NCBI RefSeq assembly: GCF_004402215.1
Contig: NZ_SOEZ01000043.1
Location: 1-40,650 of the forward strand
Origin: Cryobacterium tagatosivorans
Lineage (GTDB): Bacteria; Actinomycetota; Actinomycetes; Actinomycetales; Microbacteriaceae
Direction: 5' to 3'
Length of the DNA stretch: 40,650 nt
In this document: positions 8,546 through 16,350 of the stretch, piece by piece
Layout of the letters: the number at the start of each line of letters is the position of its first letter
Position numbering within the stretch: the stretch's first letter is position 1
Position numbers and translations under genes: made by a program
The notes under the pieces: model-generated
What the model saw: only the letters and a program-made list of their open reading frames with translations
The model's database searches: none
Told to the model about the DNA's origin: nothing

Positions 8546-9408
8546 TGGAACCACCGCCGTTCCTCGGGGAGCCGCCCGAGCCTGACCATGACGCGGTAGG
8601 CCGCGGCGGAGACGGCCAGGCCGCCGAGGATCACAACCCCTCCGGCCGGCGTGTTGTAGGCGAGGGCGGCCTCCGGGCGGGAGGCGAGGAGCAGGAGCAC
8701 GATCCACGGCGCGGCCACACCGAGCCTGGCCGAGTTCACGATCCAGGACTGCCTGGCCTCGACCTCCGAGCGGATGGCGGCGTCCTGCCGGAGCCAGGCG
8801 GCGAGGCTGCGCAGCACGATCGTCAGGTCGCTGCCGCCGACCTCCCTCGCCATGCGCAGGGTCTCCAGGATTCGGTCGGCAATCGGATCGGACAGGGAGG
8901 ACTTGAGTTCGTCGATGCAGTGCGCGAAATTGCCGGTGGCGCGGTACTCGCGTTCGAACGCCGAGAAGGCGACGCGGCTGGCTGCCGGACCGGACCGGGC
9001 GAGGCTGCTCACGCTGTCGGGCAGGGCGAGCCCCGACCGTACCGCGGAGACCAGGTGGTCGACCACATCGGGCCAGACCGTACGATTCGCCCTCCGGCGG
9101 GCGCGGGCGCGCCAGGACACGAGCAGCGAGGGGAACACCGCGGCCGCCAGGCCGGCCACTGAGGCGAGCGCCGGCACCCCGAGCGTCGCCTGCGCGAGCG
9201 CCGCCGCGGCGAGCCCGAGGACCAGGGAAACCGCGAGGAAGACCGACACCGGCACCCCGCCGAACCCGGCCTGCGCGAGGCGGGAACGCATCCGCCCCGG
9301 CGCGCCGGAGCGAGCCGAAGCCGCGGATGCCGCGCGTGCGGGCCAGAGGAACGGCGAGCCGACGAGCAGGAGGCCGCCGCCGAGCAGGCATCCCAGCACG
9401 AGAGTCAT
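8542..9408 (-). CDS. tadB: Tad pilus inner-membrane platform protein TadB (T2SS F family)
   Basis: A 288-aa GspF-domain membrane protein. N-terminal helix (about 3-22), a second hydrophobic region (53-100), a cytoplasmic F domain with WPDVVDHLVSAVRSGLALP and MAREVGGSDLTIVLRSLA, and C-terminal helices around 225-270. This is the standard TadB layout. The ATG at 9408 overlaps the tadA stop by ATGA, and the gene ends in an ATGA overlap with tadC, so the three are translationally coupled. It probably couples ATP hydrolysis by TadA to pilin extraction and assembly at the cytoplasmic membrane. Confidence 0.9.
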   Translation of the reverse strand: MTLVLGCLLGGGLLLVGSPFLWPARAASAASARSGAPGRMRSRLAQAGFGGVPVSVFLAVSLVLGLAAAALAQATLGVPALASVAGLAAAVFPSLLVSWRARARRRANRTVWPDVVDHLVSAVRSGLALPDSVSSLARSGPAASRVAFSAFEREYRATGNFAHCIDELKSSLSDPIADRILETLRMAREVGGSDLTIVLRSLAAWLRQDAAIRSEVEARQSWIVNSARLGVAAPWIVLLLLASRPEAALAYNTPAGGVVILGGLAVSAAAYRVMVRLGRLPEERRWFQ

Positions 9409-10637
9409 GCCGCTCCTCGCCGGAGCACGACCGCCGGGTCAAGGCCCGCCGCGCGGAACTTGGCGAGCTTGGTGGGGAAGCCCCCGGTCGGCTCGAGCAC
9501 TCCGCCCTGGGCCAGGAAGATCGGACTGGCCTCGATCATCGGGCCGGCGAGCTGTCCGCTCGGCGCGATGATCTCGGTGACCCGCCGGCGTCCGTGGCGA
9601 TCGATCTCGCAGTGCACGACGATGTCGATGCAGCCGGCCACGGTGGGCAGCACGAACGACGAGTCGATGTTGCGGCCGGCCAGCAGCGGCAGCGTCGACA
9701 GCTTGGCGAGGGCATCCCTGGCGCTGTTGGCGTGGATCGAGCACATGCCCGGCAGTCCGCTGTTGAGCGCGATGAGCAGGTCGAGGCTTTCGGCCTCGCG
9801 GACCTCGCCGACGACGAGGCGGTCCGGGCGCATGCGGAGGGACTCCTTGATCAGCCGCCGCAGCGTGATCTCGCCCGTGCCTTCGAGGCTCGGCTGACGG
9901 CATTGCATGGCCACGACGTCCCGCGCCGACAGGTCCAGCTCGAACGTCTCCTCGACGGTCACGATCCGGTCGCCGGGCCTGGTCGACGACAGCAGGGCGT
10001 TCAGCATCGTGGTCTTGCCCGTCTGCGTCGCGCCGGAGACGAGGATGTTCTGCCCGGCGAGCACGCACATCCGCAGGAACTCGGCCGCCTGCTGGGTCAG
10101 CGAGCCCAGCCCGACGAGCTGGTTCAGGTCACGGATGCGCCTGGTGAACTTGCGGATGTTGACCGCCCAGTGCTTCCTGGTGATGTCCGGGATGACCACG
10201 TGGAGCCGGGATCCGTCCGGCAGGGACGCATCGACGAACGGGGAGGAGAGGTCGACGCGCCGGCCCGAGGCCTGCAGCATCCGCTCGACCAGGTCGCGCA
10301 CCTCGCGCTCGGTGAGCAGCATGCCGGTCAGCTCGGAGACGCCGTCGCGGGCGATGAAGACGCGACCGGGCCCGTTGATCCAGATCTCCTCGATGCCGGG
10401 GTCGTCGAGGAACGGCTGCAGGGTGCCGAAGCCGGTCAGGGAGGCGACAACCTCCCGCGCGGCCTGGCGCTCATCGGCGATCAGCGGAAGCGACCCGCCG
10501 AGGGCGCGCTCGCTGTAGCGCTGCACTTCGTCGCGGACGTACCGCTCGGCGAGGCCGCCGTCGGAGGCGAGGTCCACGCCCTCCCGGCGCACGCGCATCC
10601 GCACCTGCTCGGTGATGATGCGCACGGCCTCGCTCAT
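9405..10637 (-). CDS. tadA: Tad pilus assembly ATPase TadA/CpaF
   Basis: Secretion ATPase of the CpaF/TadA family that powers Flp pilus assembly as a cytoplasmic hexamer. In the 410-aa product: an N-terminal domain (1-110) with GIEEIWINGP, Walker A GATQTGKTT (202-210), the Asp-box region VTVEETFELDL (227-237), and Walker B RLVVGEVREAE (273-283). Only half of the expected neighbourhood is present: tadB/tadC follow directly, but no TadZ/CpaE-type gene precedes it. The ATG at 10637 is preferred; an in-frame GTG at 10655 would add six residues. Upstream lie 150 nt with a long palindrome. Confidence 0.93.
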   Translation of the reverse strand: MSEAVRIITEQVRMRVRREGVDLASDGGLAERYVRDEVQRYSERALGGSLPLIADERQAAREVVASLTGFGTLQPFLDDPGIEEIWINGPGRVFIARDGVSELTGMLLTEREVRDLVERMLQASGRRVDLSSPFVDASLPDGSRLHVVIPDITRKHWAVNIRKFTRRIRDLNQLVGLGSLTQQAAEFLRMCVLAGQNILVSGATQTGKTTMLNALLSSTRPGDRIVTVEETFELDLSARDVVAMQCRQPSLEGTGEITLRRLIKESLRMRPDRLVVGEVREAESLDLLIALNSGLPGMCSIHANSARDALAKLSTLPLLAGRNIDSSFVLPTVAGCIDIVVHCEIDRHGRRRVTEIIAPSGQLAGPMIEASPIFLAQGGVLEPTGGFPTKLAKFRAAGLDPAVVLRRGAA

Positions 10638-10725
10638 CCCTGCATGATGCTCCACCCCGGCGGTGGCCGTGGAACTTATCCACAGCCCGGCCCTGGCCCT
10701 GGCCCCGTCTGCATTCGGGTCATTT

Positions 10726-10792
10726 CCTGCTCAGTTGCGGAAAAAGTACCTTCAATTTCCAAACGAAGGTTGTTTTTCCGCAACTGAGCAGG
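10726..10792. repeat. Long palindrome, copy A (3' of the SDR gene)
   Basis: Perfect 20-bp inverted repeat (10726-10745 with 10773-10792, outer arm CCTGCTCAGTTGCGGAAAAA). It continues after two mismatches into ACCTTC/GAAGGT (10748-10753 with 10765-10770), with an 11-nt loop. The central 47 nt (10736-10782) match the palindrome at 36578-36624 at 40 of 47 positions. It lies 13 nt beyond the stop of the minus-strand dehydrogenase gene and upstream of tadA, so as RNA it could end the dehydrogenase transcript. Its conservation suggests a dispersed repeat. Confidence 0.85.
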
Positions 10793-10805
10793 GACAGCGG
10801 GGAAG

Positions 10806-11627
10806 CTACCGGGCGGACCAGCCGCCGTCCATCGTGTAGCTCGAGCCCGTGACCATGGCAGCGTCCGCCGAGGCCAGCCAGGCGACGAGCGAGGCGACCT
10901 CTTCGGGCTCGACCAGGCGCTTGATGGCGCTCTCGGTGAGCATGATCCGGCTCAGGACCTCGGCTTCGGGGATGCCGTGCACCGCGGCCTGCTCGGCCAG
11001 CTGCTTCTCGACCAGCGGCGTGCGCACGTACCCGGGGCTGACGCAGTTGCTGGTCACCCCGTACTCGCCGCCCTCGAGGGCCGTCACCTTGGACAGCCCC
11101 TCCAGCCCGTGCTTGGCCGAGACATAGGCGCTCTTGAACGGCGAGGCCCGGATGCCGTGCACCGACGTGACGTTGATGACGCGACCGAATTTGTTCTCGT
11201 ACATTCGCGGCAGGGCGGCGCGGATGAGCAGGAAGGGGGCCTCGAGCATGAGGCTGATGATGTTCCGGAAGTCGGCCGGGTCGAAGTCCTGGATCGGGTT
11301 GATCCGCTGGATCCCGGCGTTGTTCACCAGGATGTCCACCCCCGCGACGGCCTCGGCCAGGACGTCGTCGGTGAGCGCTGCGGTGTCGAGGAGGTCGACG
11401 GCCCAGGCCGAGCCGCCGAGCTCGTCGGCGAGCGCCGCGGCGCCGGCCTCATCGATGTCCGCGACGACGACGTGCGCGCCGCGTTCGGCCAGGGACCGGG
11501 CCACAGCCGCACCAATGCCACTCGCACCCCCGGTAACCAGGGCGCGCTTCCCCGTGAGCGGCCCGGACCGCGCCCGGGTCTCGGTTTCAGCCGAGGCCCT
11601 GGGCGCGTGCGCGAGTGCATTGGTCAT
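10806..11627 (-). CDS. SDR-family dehydrogenase, 3-hydroxybutyrate dehydrogenase-like
   Basis: Short-chain dehydrogenase/reductase, best matching D-3-hydroxybutyrate dehydrogenase (3-hydroxybutyrate + NAD to acetoacetate). In 273 aa: cofactor motif TGGASGIG (32-39) with Asp57/Asp59 after the second strand suggesting NAD(H), NNAG (102-105), and catalytic Ser155, Tyr168 and Lys172 (YVSAK). FGRVINVTSVHG and the NCVSPGYVRTPLVEKQ region are typical of the 3-hydroxybutyrate dehydrogenase group. An extra Ala-rich stretch of about 25 residues precedes the fold. The ATG at 11627 has AAGGAA upstream. It follows the MHS transporter by 46 nt on the same strand, so transport and oxidation of one substrate are probably linked. 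Other SDR substrates remain possible. Confidence 0.82.
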   Translation of the reverse strand: MTNALAHAPRASAETETRARSGPLTGKRALVTGGASGIGAAVARSLAERGAHVVVADIDEAGAAALADELGGSAWAVDLLDTAALTDDVLAEAVAGVDILVNNAGIQRINPIQDFDPADFRNIISLMLEAPFLLIRAALPRMYENKFGRVINVTSVHGIRASPFKSAYVSAKHGLEGLSKVTALEGGEYGVTSNCVSPGYVRTPLVEKQLAEQAAVHGIPEAEVLSRIMLTESAIKRLVEPEEVASLVAWLASADAAMVTGSSYTMDGGWSAR

Positions 11628-11673
11628 CTGCGTTCCTTATGTTGAGCTGGGATCCGGACGTGGACTGTGCCGG

Positions 11674-13077
11674 CTAGCGAAGCGCCGGTGCCGGCTCCAG
11701 CCCGTGCTTGCGGGCGTCGACCGCATCGATCTCGCGCAGCGACGCTCCACTGGTTTCCTTGAGCGTGAGCACGGCGACGACGGTGACCGAGCAGGCGATC
11801 GCGAGGTAGATCGCGACCGGCACCCAGGAGCCGTACTCCTTGAGCAGGGCGACGGCGATGATCGGCGCCATCGAACCGGCCAGGATCGACGTCACCTGGT
11901 AGCCGAGCGAGACACCGGAGTAGCGCATCCGGGTCGGGAACAGCTCGGCCATGATCGCCGGCTGGCCCGCGTACATCAGGGCGTGGAAGCAGAGGCCGAG
12001 GGTGATCGCCAGGATGATCAGGACCGGGTTCTCCGTGTCGAACATCGGGAAGGCGAACAGCGCCCAGCCCGCGCCGAGGACGGCTCCGGCCAGGTACACC
12101 GGCTTGCGTCCGAACTTGTCGGACAGGCGACCGACCTGCGGGATCACGAGGAAGTGCACGAGGTGGGCCAGGAGCAGCGCAAACAGCAGCTGGCTGGTGT
12201 CGTAGGCGTGCACCGTGACGAGGTAGACGATCGAGAAGCTCACGATGATGTAGTAGAGGATGTTCTCCGCAAACCGCAGGCCCATGGCACTGAGGATGCC
12301 GCGCGGGTACTTGCGGATGACTTCCTTGACCCCGTAGCTGATGGCCTGCTCGGCCTCAACCTGGGCACGTGCCTCGAGGAAGATCGGGGCTTCGTTGACG
12401 TGGGTGCGGATGTAGTAGCCGATGACCACGATGATCGCGGAGAGCCAGAACGCGATGCGCCAGCCCCAGCTCATGAACTGCTCGGCGGGCAGCAGCCAGG
12501 ACGTGGCCAGCAGCACGAGCGTGGCGAGCAGGTTGCCCACCGGCACGGCGGCCTGTGGCCAGCTGGACCAGAAACCGCGCGACTTGTCCGGGCTGTGCTC
12601 CGCGACGAGCAGCACGGCGCCGCCCCACTCACCGCCGACGGCGAAGCCCTGGATGAAGCGGAGGGCGATCAAGAGCGCCGGGGCCCAGTAGCCGATGGTG
12701 TCGAAGCCGGGCAGGCAGCCCATCAGGAACGTGGCGACACCGACGAGGATGATCGTCACCTGCAGGGTGTGCTTGCGGCCGAGCCGGTCGCCGATCTGTC
12801 CGAAGACGATGCCACCGAGCGGGCGGGCGATGAAACCGACCGCATAGGTCAGGAAGGCGGCGAGGATGCCGTCAAGCTCGCTGCCGGCGTTCGGGAAGAA
12901 GACCTTGCCGAAAACAAGGCTCGCGGCCGTGGCGTAGAGGAAGAACTCGTACCATTCGACGACCGTGCCCACCATGGAGGCGGCAACGATCTTCTTCAGT
13001 CCCGACTTTTCCGAATTGTTGCCGCTGGTCGATGAGGCTCCTCCGGAACCCGCCTCGACTCGCTGGTTGACGCTCAT
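11674..13077 (-). CDS. MFS transporter, metabolite:H+ symporter (MHS) family
   Basis: A 467-aa proton-coupled uptake transporter of the MHS branch (relatives carry citrate, alpha-ketoglutarate, proline/betaine or shikimate). Features: a Ser/Gly-rich N-terminus, MVGTVVEWYEFFLYATAA at about residues 35-52 (the MHS hallmark VVEWYDF), the motif-A loop GQIGDRLGRKHTL, RFIQGFAVGGEWGGA (the family signature near residue 145), and a second motif-A copy GRLSDKFGRKPVYL. There are twelve predicted helices. The ATG at 13077 is preceded by AAGGAG. It is transcribed with the downstream dehydrogenase and divergently from a LysR regulator, which suggests substrate-induced uptake and oxidation of a short hydroxy acid. 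The substrate is inferred. Confidence 0.9.
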   Translation of the reverse strand: MSVNQRVEAGSGGASSTSGNNSEKSGLKKIVAASMVGTVVEWYEFFLYATAASLVFGKVFFPNAGSELDGILAAFLTYAVGFIARPLGGIVFGQIGDRLGRKHTLQVTIILVGVATFLMGCLPGFDTIGYWAPALLIALRFIQGFAVGGEWGGAVLLVAEHSPDKSRGFWSSWPQAAVPVGNLLATLVLLATSWLLPAEQFMSWGWRIAFWLSAIIVVIGYYIRTHVNEAPIFLEARAQVEAEQAISYGVKEVIRKYPRGILSAMGLRFAENILYYIIVSFSIVYLVTVHAYDTSQLLFALLLAHLVHFLVIPQVGRLSDKFGRKPVYLAGAVLGAGWALFAFPMFDTENPVLIILAITLGLCFHALMYAGQPAIMAELFPTRMRYSGVSLGYQVTSILAGSMAPIIAVALLKEYGSWVPVAIYLAIACSVTVVAVLTLKETSGASLREIDAVDARKHGLEPAPALR

Positions 13078-13165
13078 GTCTGTCTCCTTCAGTGTCTTCT
13101 CTGACACTCGGTGGGGGTTTTCGGGCCCGCGTGCGCAGCACACGGCTCCCCCGAGTATTCCTGCA

Positions 13166-13180
13166 GATGCCACGTGCATC
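13166..13180. promoter_or_regulatory. Candidate LysR operator
   Basis: GATGC-N5-GCATC dyad (central GCCACGTGC) in the 143-nt divergent region between the MHS transporter and the LysR gene. The inverted-repeat form fits LysR-type binding sites. A partly similar block (GCATGTGCAT) follows at 13201-13210. Prediction from position and symmetry only. Confidence 0.4.
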
Positions 13181-13220
13181 AATGACCACTTCATCACACG
13201 GCATGTGCATAATTGCAGAT

Positions 13221-14171
13221 ATGACCCTCCCGTCCGCACCGGCGCCTCTGCCGAACCCCGACGATCTCCTGATCCTGCTCGCTGTCGCGCGCACCGGCCG
13301 GTTCACGACCGCGGCCGACGGCCTGGACCTGAACCACACCACCGTGTCGCGCCGGATCGCGGCGCTGGAGAAGGCGCTGGGCGGCCGATTGCTCTCGAAG
13401 ACGGTCGGCGGCTGGGAGCTGACCGACCTCGGGACGCGGGCCGCCCGGGCCGCCGAGGGCGTCGAATCGGCCGTCGCCCTGCTCGGCGGCGAAGCGGAGA
13501 AGCCCAACCAGCTCACCGGCGTCGTGCGGCTGTCCGCCACCGACGGCTTCAGTGCGCATGTCGCCGCCCCCGCCGTCGCGGCCCTGCGGCGCCGGCATCC
13601 GTTGCTCCGGGTGGAGATCGTCACGGTCACCCGCCGCGCCCTGCAGCACCGTTCCGGCCTGGACATCGAGATCGTCGTCGGCGAGCCGCAGGTACACCGC
13701 GCCGAGGCATTCCGCCTCGGCCACTACATGCTCGGAATGTACGCGTCGCGGGACTACCTCGCCGACTACGGCACCCCGACCACGGTGGCCGAGCTCACGG
13801 AGCATCCGCTCGTCTATTTCGTGGATTCGATGCTGGCGGTCGACGACCTGGATGCCCCGCGCCGGCTCGTGCCCACCATGCGCGACTCGATCAGCTCGAC
13901 GAACGTCTTCGTGCACGTGGAGGCCACCCGGGCCGGCGCCGGAATCGGCTTCCTGCCCTGCTTCATGGCCGACCAGCACCCCGACCTGGTGCGCCTGCTA
14001 CCTGACGATTTCCAGGAGCGCCTGCCGTACTGGATGGTGCTGCGGCCGGACTCGCTGTGCCAGCCGGCCGTCGCCGCTGTGGTGGATGCGCTGCGCAGGC
14101 AGACGGCCGCGTACGAGCAGCACCTCCTCGGCCGCCCCGCCGCCGGCCGAGTGGACGGCTCAGTAGACTAG
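13221..14171 (+). CDS. LysR-type transcriptional regulator
   Basis: A 316-aa regulator with an N-terminal winged helix-turn-helix (about residues 12-72: LLILLAVARTGRFTTAADGL, then NHTTVSRRIAALEKALGGRL, the recognition helix) and a C-terminal ligand-binding domain starting around 90. It diverges from the MHS transporter/dehydrogenase pair, so it probably controls it and itself in response to their substrate. The start is uncertain: ATG 13221 follows a CATAAT box by 7 nt and is preferred, while the in-frame ATG 13203 would add MCIIAD. The open frame further upstream overlaps the transporter and is not coding. tRNA-Leu follows by 10 nt. Confidence 0.9.
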   Translation: MTLPSAPAPLPNPDDLLILLAVARTGRFTTAADGLDLNHTTVSRRIAALEKALGGRLLSKTVGGWELTDLGTRAARAAEGVESAVALLGGEAEKPNQLTGVVRLSATDGFSAHVAAPAVAALRRRHPLLRVEIVTVTRRALQHRSGLDIEIVVGEPQVHRAEAFRLGHYMLGMYASRDYLADYGTPTTVAELTEHPLVYFVDSMLAVDDLDAPRRLVPTMRDSISSTNVFVHVEATRAGAGIGFLPCFMADQHPDLVRLLPDDFQERLPYWMVLRPDSLCQPAVAAVVDALRRQTAAYEQHLLGRPAAGRVDGSVD

Positions 14172-14181
14172 GACGGCACTC

Positions 14182-14263
14182 GCGGGAGTGGTGAAATTGG
14201 CAGACACGCAGGATTTAGGTTCCTGTGCTTTCGAGCGTGGGGGTTCAAGTCCCCTCTCCCGCA
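14182..14263 (+). tRNA. tRNA-Leu (anticodon UAG)
   Basis: 82-nt class II tRNA. The acceptor stem GCGGGAG pairs with CTCCCGC, with discriminator A at 14263. The D arm contains TGGTGAAATTGG. The anticodon loop ATTTAGGTT gives anticodon TAG, reading CUA. A long variable arm (TGCTTTCGAGCG) is typical of leucine tRNA, and the T arm GGGGGTTCAAGTCCCCT is intact. No CCA is encoded. Confidence 0.97.
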
Positions 14264-14299
14264 CAGCAGGACAGAGGGCGCGTACGTCATGGGACCGGA

Positions 14300-14315
14300 G
14301 GCCCGCTTCCGGGCC
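14300..14315 (+). terminator. Possible short terminator hairpin after tRNA-Leu
   Basis: GGCCCG/CGGGCC stem with CTTC tetraloop, 36 nt downstream of the tRNA. There is no T-tract, so termination is only a guess. Confidence 0.25.
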
Positions 14316-14507
14316 GTGAGTCCCGCCTCCGTCGGCCGCAGCGCCGGGGAATTCATCTCGATTCCAGCGTCAGTTCACGCCCGCGGGTTCCTCTCGACCG
14401 GATCGCCCCTTTGCCGGGGAATTTTCCCGGCGTTACGCGGTAGCCTGTGACAGCACCCGCGCCTCGCTGCCGCCCGGCCACCTGCCGCCGCCGACTGGAG
14501 TTCCCTC

Positions 14508-15245
14508 GTGATCCACACCGCACTGATCCCCTGGCTCGACCCCGAACTCCTCATCGACGGGTTCGGCGCCTGGGCGCTCCTGGGCGTGTGCGCGATCGTG
14601 TTCGCGGAGACCGGTCTGCTCGTCGGCTTCCTCTTCCCCGGCGACACCCTCCTCGTCATCACCGGGCTCCTCACCTTTGCCGGCGTGATCCGGATCGACA
14701 TCTGGTGGGTCGCCCTGGCGATCGGCCTGGCCGCGTTCCTCGGCGGGGAGTCGGGTTATTTCATCGGCCGCCGCTTCGGCCCGCGGGTGTTCGAGCGCAA
14801 GGAATCGGGACTGTTCAGCATCAGGAACGTCGAGCGCACGAACGCGTTCTTCCTGCGCTTCGGCGGCGTCGCCGTGATCGTCGCCCGCTTCGTGCCGATC
14901 GTGCGGACCTTCGCCCCCGTCGCCGCCGGCGTCGGCCGCATGGACCAGCGCAAGTACACGCTCTACAACCTGATCGGCGCGCTCCTCTGGGGAACCGGGC
15001 TCACCTACTTCGGATTCTTCATCGGCTACATTCCGCCGGTCGCCGACTTCGTGCGGGACTACATCGACCTGATCCTGATCGGCGCGGTCGGGATCACCCT
15101 CATCCCGACGATCTTCCACTACATCCAGTCCGCCGTGAAGGCCCGCCGCGAGGCACGCGAACGCGAGGTCCTGCCGACCACGGACAGTCTCGTGCTGGAC
15201 CCCGAGGCCTTCGAGTCCGAGCACGACGGCAAGCACGAGGCCTGA
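14508..15245 (+). CDS. DedA-family membrane protein (VTT/SNARE-associated domain)
   Basis: Integral membrane protein of 245 aa. DedA proteins are implicated in undecaprenyl-phosphate or phospholipid translocation and proton-motive-force balance. Visible motifs: FAETGLLVGFLFPGDTLL (about residues 32-49, the re-entrant E...FPGD motif), GGESGYFIGRRFG (near 83-95), and the conserved RFVPIVRTFAPVAAGVGRM (about 126-144, the R...R...PG-like signature). About five to six helices. The C-terminus is a charged tail. GTG at 14508 preceded by GGAG; a TAGCCT box at 14441-14446 may give a roughly 55-nt leader. It converges with the CDF gene; a palindrome lies between them. Confidence 0.93.
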   Translation: MIHTALIPWLDPELLIDGFGAWALLGVCAIVFAETGLLVGFLFPGDTLLVITGLLTFAGVIRIDIWWVALAIGLAAFLGGESGYFIGRRFGPRVFERKESGLFSIRNVERTNAFFLRFGGVAVIVARFVPIVRTFAPVAAGVGRMDQRKYTLYNLIGALLWGTGLTYFGFFIGYIPPVADFVRDYIDLILIGAVGITLIPTIFHYIQSAVKARREAREREVLPTTDSLVLDPEAFESEHDGKHEA

Positions 15246-15261
15246 CGCCGCGCCCCCCACA

Positions 15262-15324
15262 CGCCGAACTGTGAGTTTGGCACCTTCGCGGGGCCCGGGA
15301 AGGTGCCGAACTCACAGTTCGGCG
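15262..15324. repeat. Long palindrome C between convergent genes (bidirectional terminator candidate)
   Basis: 26-bp inverted repeat with one mismatch (15262-15287 with 15299-15324) and an 11-nt GC-rich loop. The stem ends in GGCACCTTC/GAAGGTGCC, the same ACCTTC/GAAGGT core as the palindromes at 10726 and 36578. It sits 16 nt after the DedA stop and 8 nt before the CDF stop, exactly between two convergent genes, as expected for a bidirectional terminator. No strong T-tract. Confidence 0.8.
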
Positions 15325-15332
15325 AAGGGGGG

Positions 15333-16244
15333 TCAGGCGTGGGGCGAGGCGTGGCCGGCGCGGCCGGCCGGTTCCAGCTGGAACGTCGAGTGATCGACGT
15401 CGAAGTGGTGGGACAGGCAGTCGGAGAGTTCATCGAGCAGCGCACCGGCTCCGCCGGAGTTCAGCACCGCCGGGTCGACGACCACGTGGGCGCTGAAGAC
15501 GTGGGCGCCGGAGGTGATGGCCCAGACGTGCACATCGTGCACGGCGACGACGCCGGCCGTCTCGAGGATGTGCTTGCGGATCTCCGCGACATCCGTGTCC
15601 TTGGGCACCGACTCGCTGAAGACCCGCACCACGTCGCGGAGCAGCGAATACGCGCGCGGCAGGATCATCCCGGCGATCAGCAGTGAGGCGATCGCGTCGG
15701 CCTGCTGGAACCCGGTGGTCAGGATGACGCCGGCCGCGATGATCACCGCGATCGAGCCGAGGGTATCGCCGAGCACCTCGAGGTAGGCCCCGCGCATGTT
15801 GATTGAGTTCGCCGCGGCCGGGCGCAGCAGCAGCAGCAGCGCGGCCACGTTGGCGACCAGCCCGATGACGGCAACGACGAGCATGGGCGTTCCGCGCACC
15901 TCGGCCTGGTCCGCGGCGACCAGCCGGGACACGGCGCCGATCACGACGCCGACGGCCACGGCCACCAGGATCAGACCGTTGATCAGCGCCCCGAAGACCT
16001 CGGCGCGCTGATAGCCGTAGGTCTGCCGGTCGGTGGGCGGCCGGGCGGCGACCACGGTGGCCGCGAGTGCGATCAGCAGGCCGGCGAGGTCGGAGAACAT
16101 GTGGCCGGCGTCCGCCAGCAGCGCGAGGGACCCGGTCAGCCAGGCGCCGATCACCTCGACGACCAGCACGCAGGCGACGATGCCGATGGCGATCGTCAGC
16201 CGCGTGCGGTTGCCGGCCGCAGCCGGGGTGTGATCGTGAGCCAT
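15333..16244 (-). CDS. Cation diffusion facilitator (CzcD-like) metal exporter
   Basis: A 303-aa CDF-family H+/metal antiporter that removes Zn2+ or similar divalent metals from the cytoplasm. Six helices lie in about residues 15-210, followed by a cytoplasmic domain. Metal-site residues in helix 2: ADAGHMFSDL (Asp45, His48, Asp52). Helix 5 carries YLEVLGDTLGS, with Glu where zinc-specific relatives usually have His, so metal preference may differ. The N-terminus has a small HDH cluster and the C-terminus ends in HASPHA. ATG at 16244; a TAGCGT box 6 nt upstream suggests a leaderless transcript. Confidence 0.92.
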   Translation of the reverse strand: MAHDHTPAAAGNRTRLTIAIGIVACVLVVEVIGAWLTGSLALLADAGHMFSDLAGLLIALAATVVAARPPTDRQTYGYQRAEVFGALINGLILVAVAVGVVIGAVSRLVAADQAEVRGTPMLVVAVIGLVANVAALLLLLRPAAANSINMRGAYLEVLGDTLGSIAVIIAAGVILTTGFQQADAIASLLIAGMILPRAYSLLRDVVRVFSESVPKDTDVAEIRKHILETAGVVAVHDVHVWAITSGAHVFSAHVVVDPAVLNSGGAGALLDELSDCLSHHFDVDHSTFQLEPAGRAGHASPHA

Positions 16245-16250
16245 AGGTCA

Positions 16251-16256
16251 ACGCTA
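16251..16256 (-). promoter_or_regulatory. -10 box, leaderless-type promoter of the CDF gene
   Basis: TAGCGT (minus strand) ends 6 nt before the ATG at 16244. Confidence 0.5.
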
Positions 16257-16350
16257 GGGGTGCGCGCGCGCGATCACCACCGCCCCGGCCCCGCGTCCCC
16301 CGGATGGCAGGCGGAGGGCAGGCGGGAGGCCGGAAGGCGGCAGGCGGAAG

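Noticed and set aside
7130..8599. Plus-strand open frames antisense to tadC and tadB
   Set aside because: Shadow of the Tad genes; no domain and no ribosome-binding site.
11134..13035. Long plus-strand open frame (633 aa) antisense to the MHS transporter and dehydrogenase
   Set aside because: Composition is that of a high-GC shadow; the minus-strand genes have clear family motifs and ribosome-binding sites.
14182..14263. tRNA-Leu as an integration (att) site
   Set aside because: No integrase and no repeat of the tRNA 3' end was found downstream.
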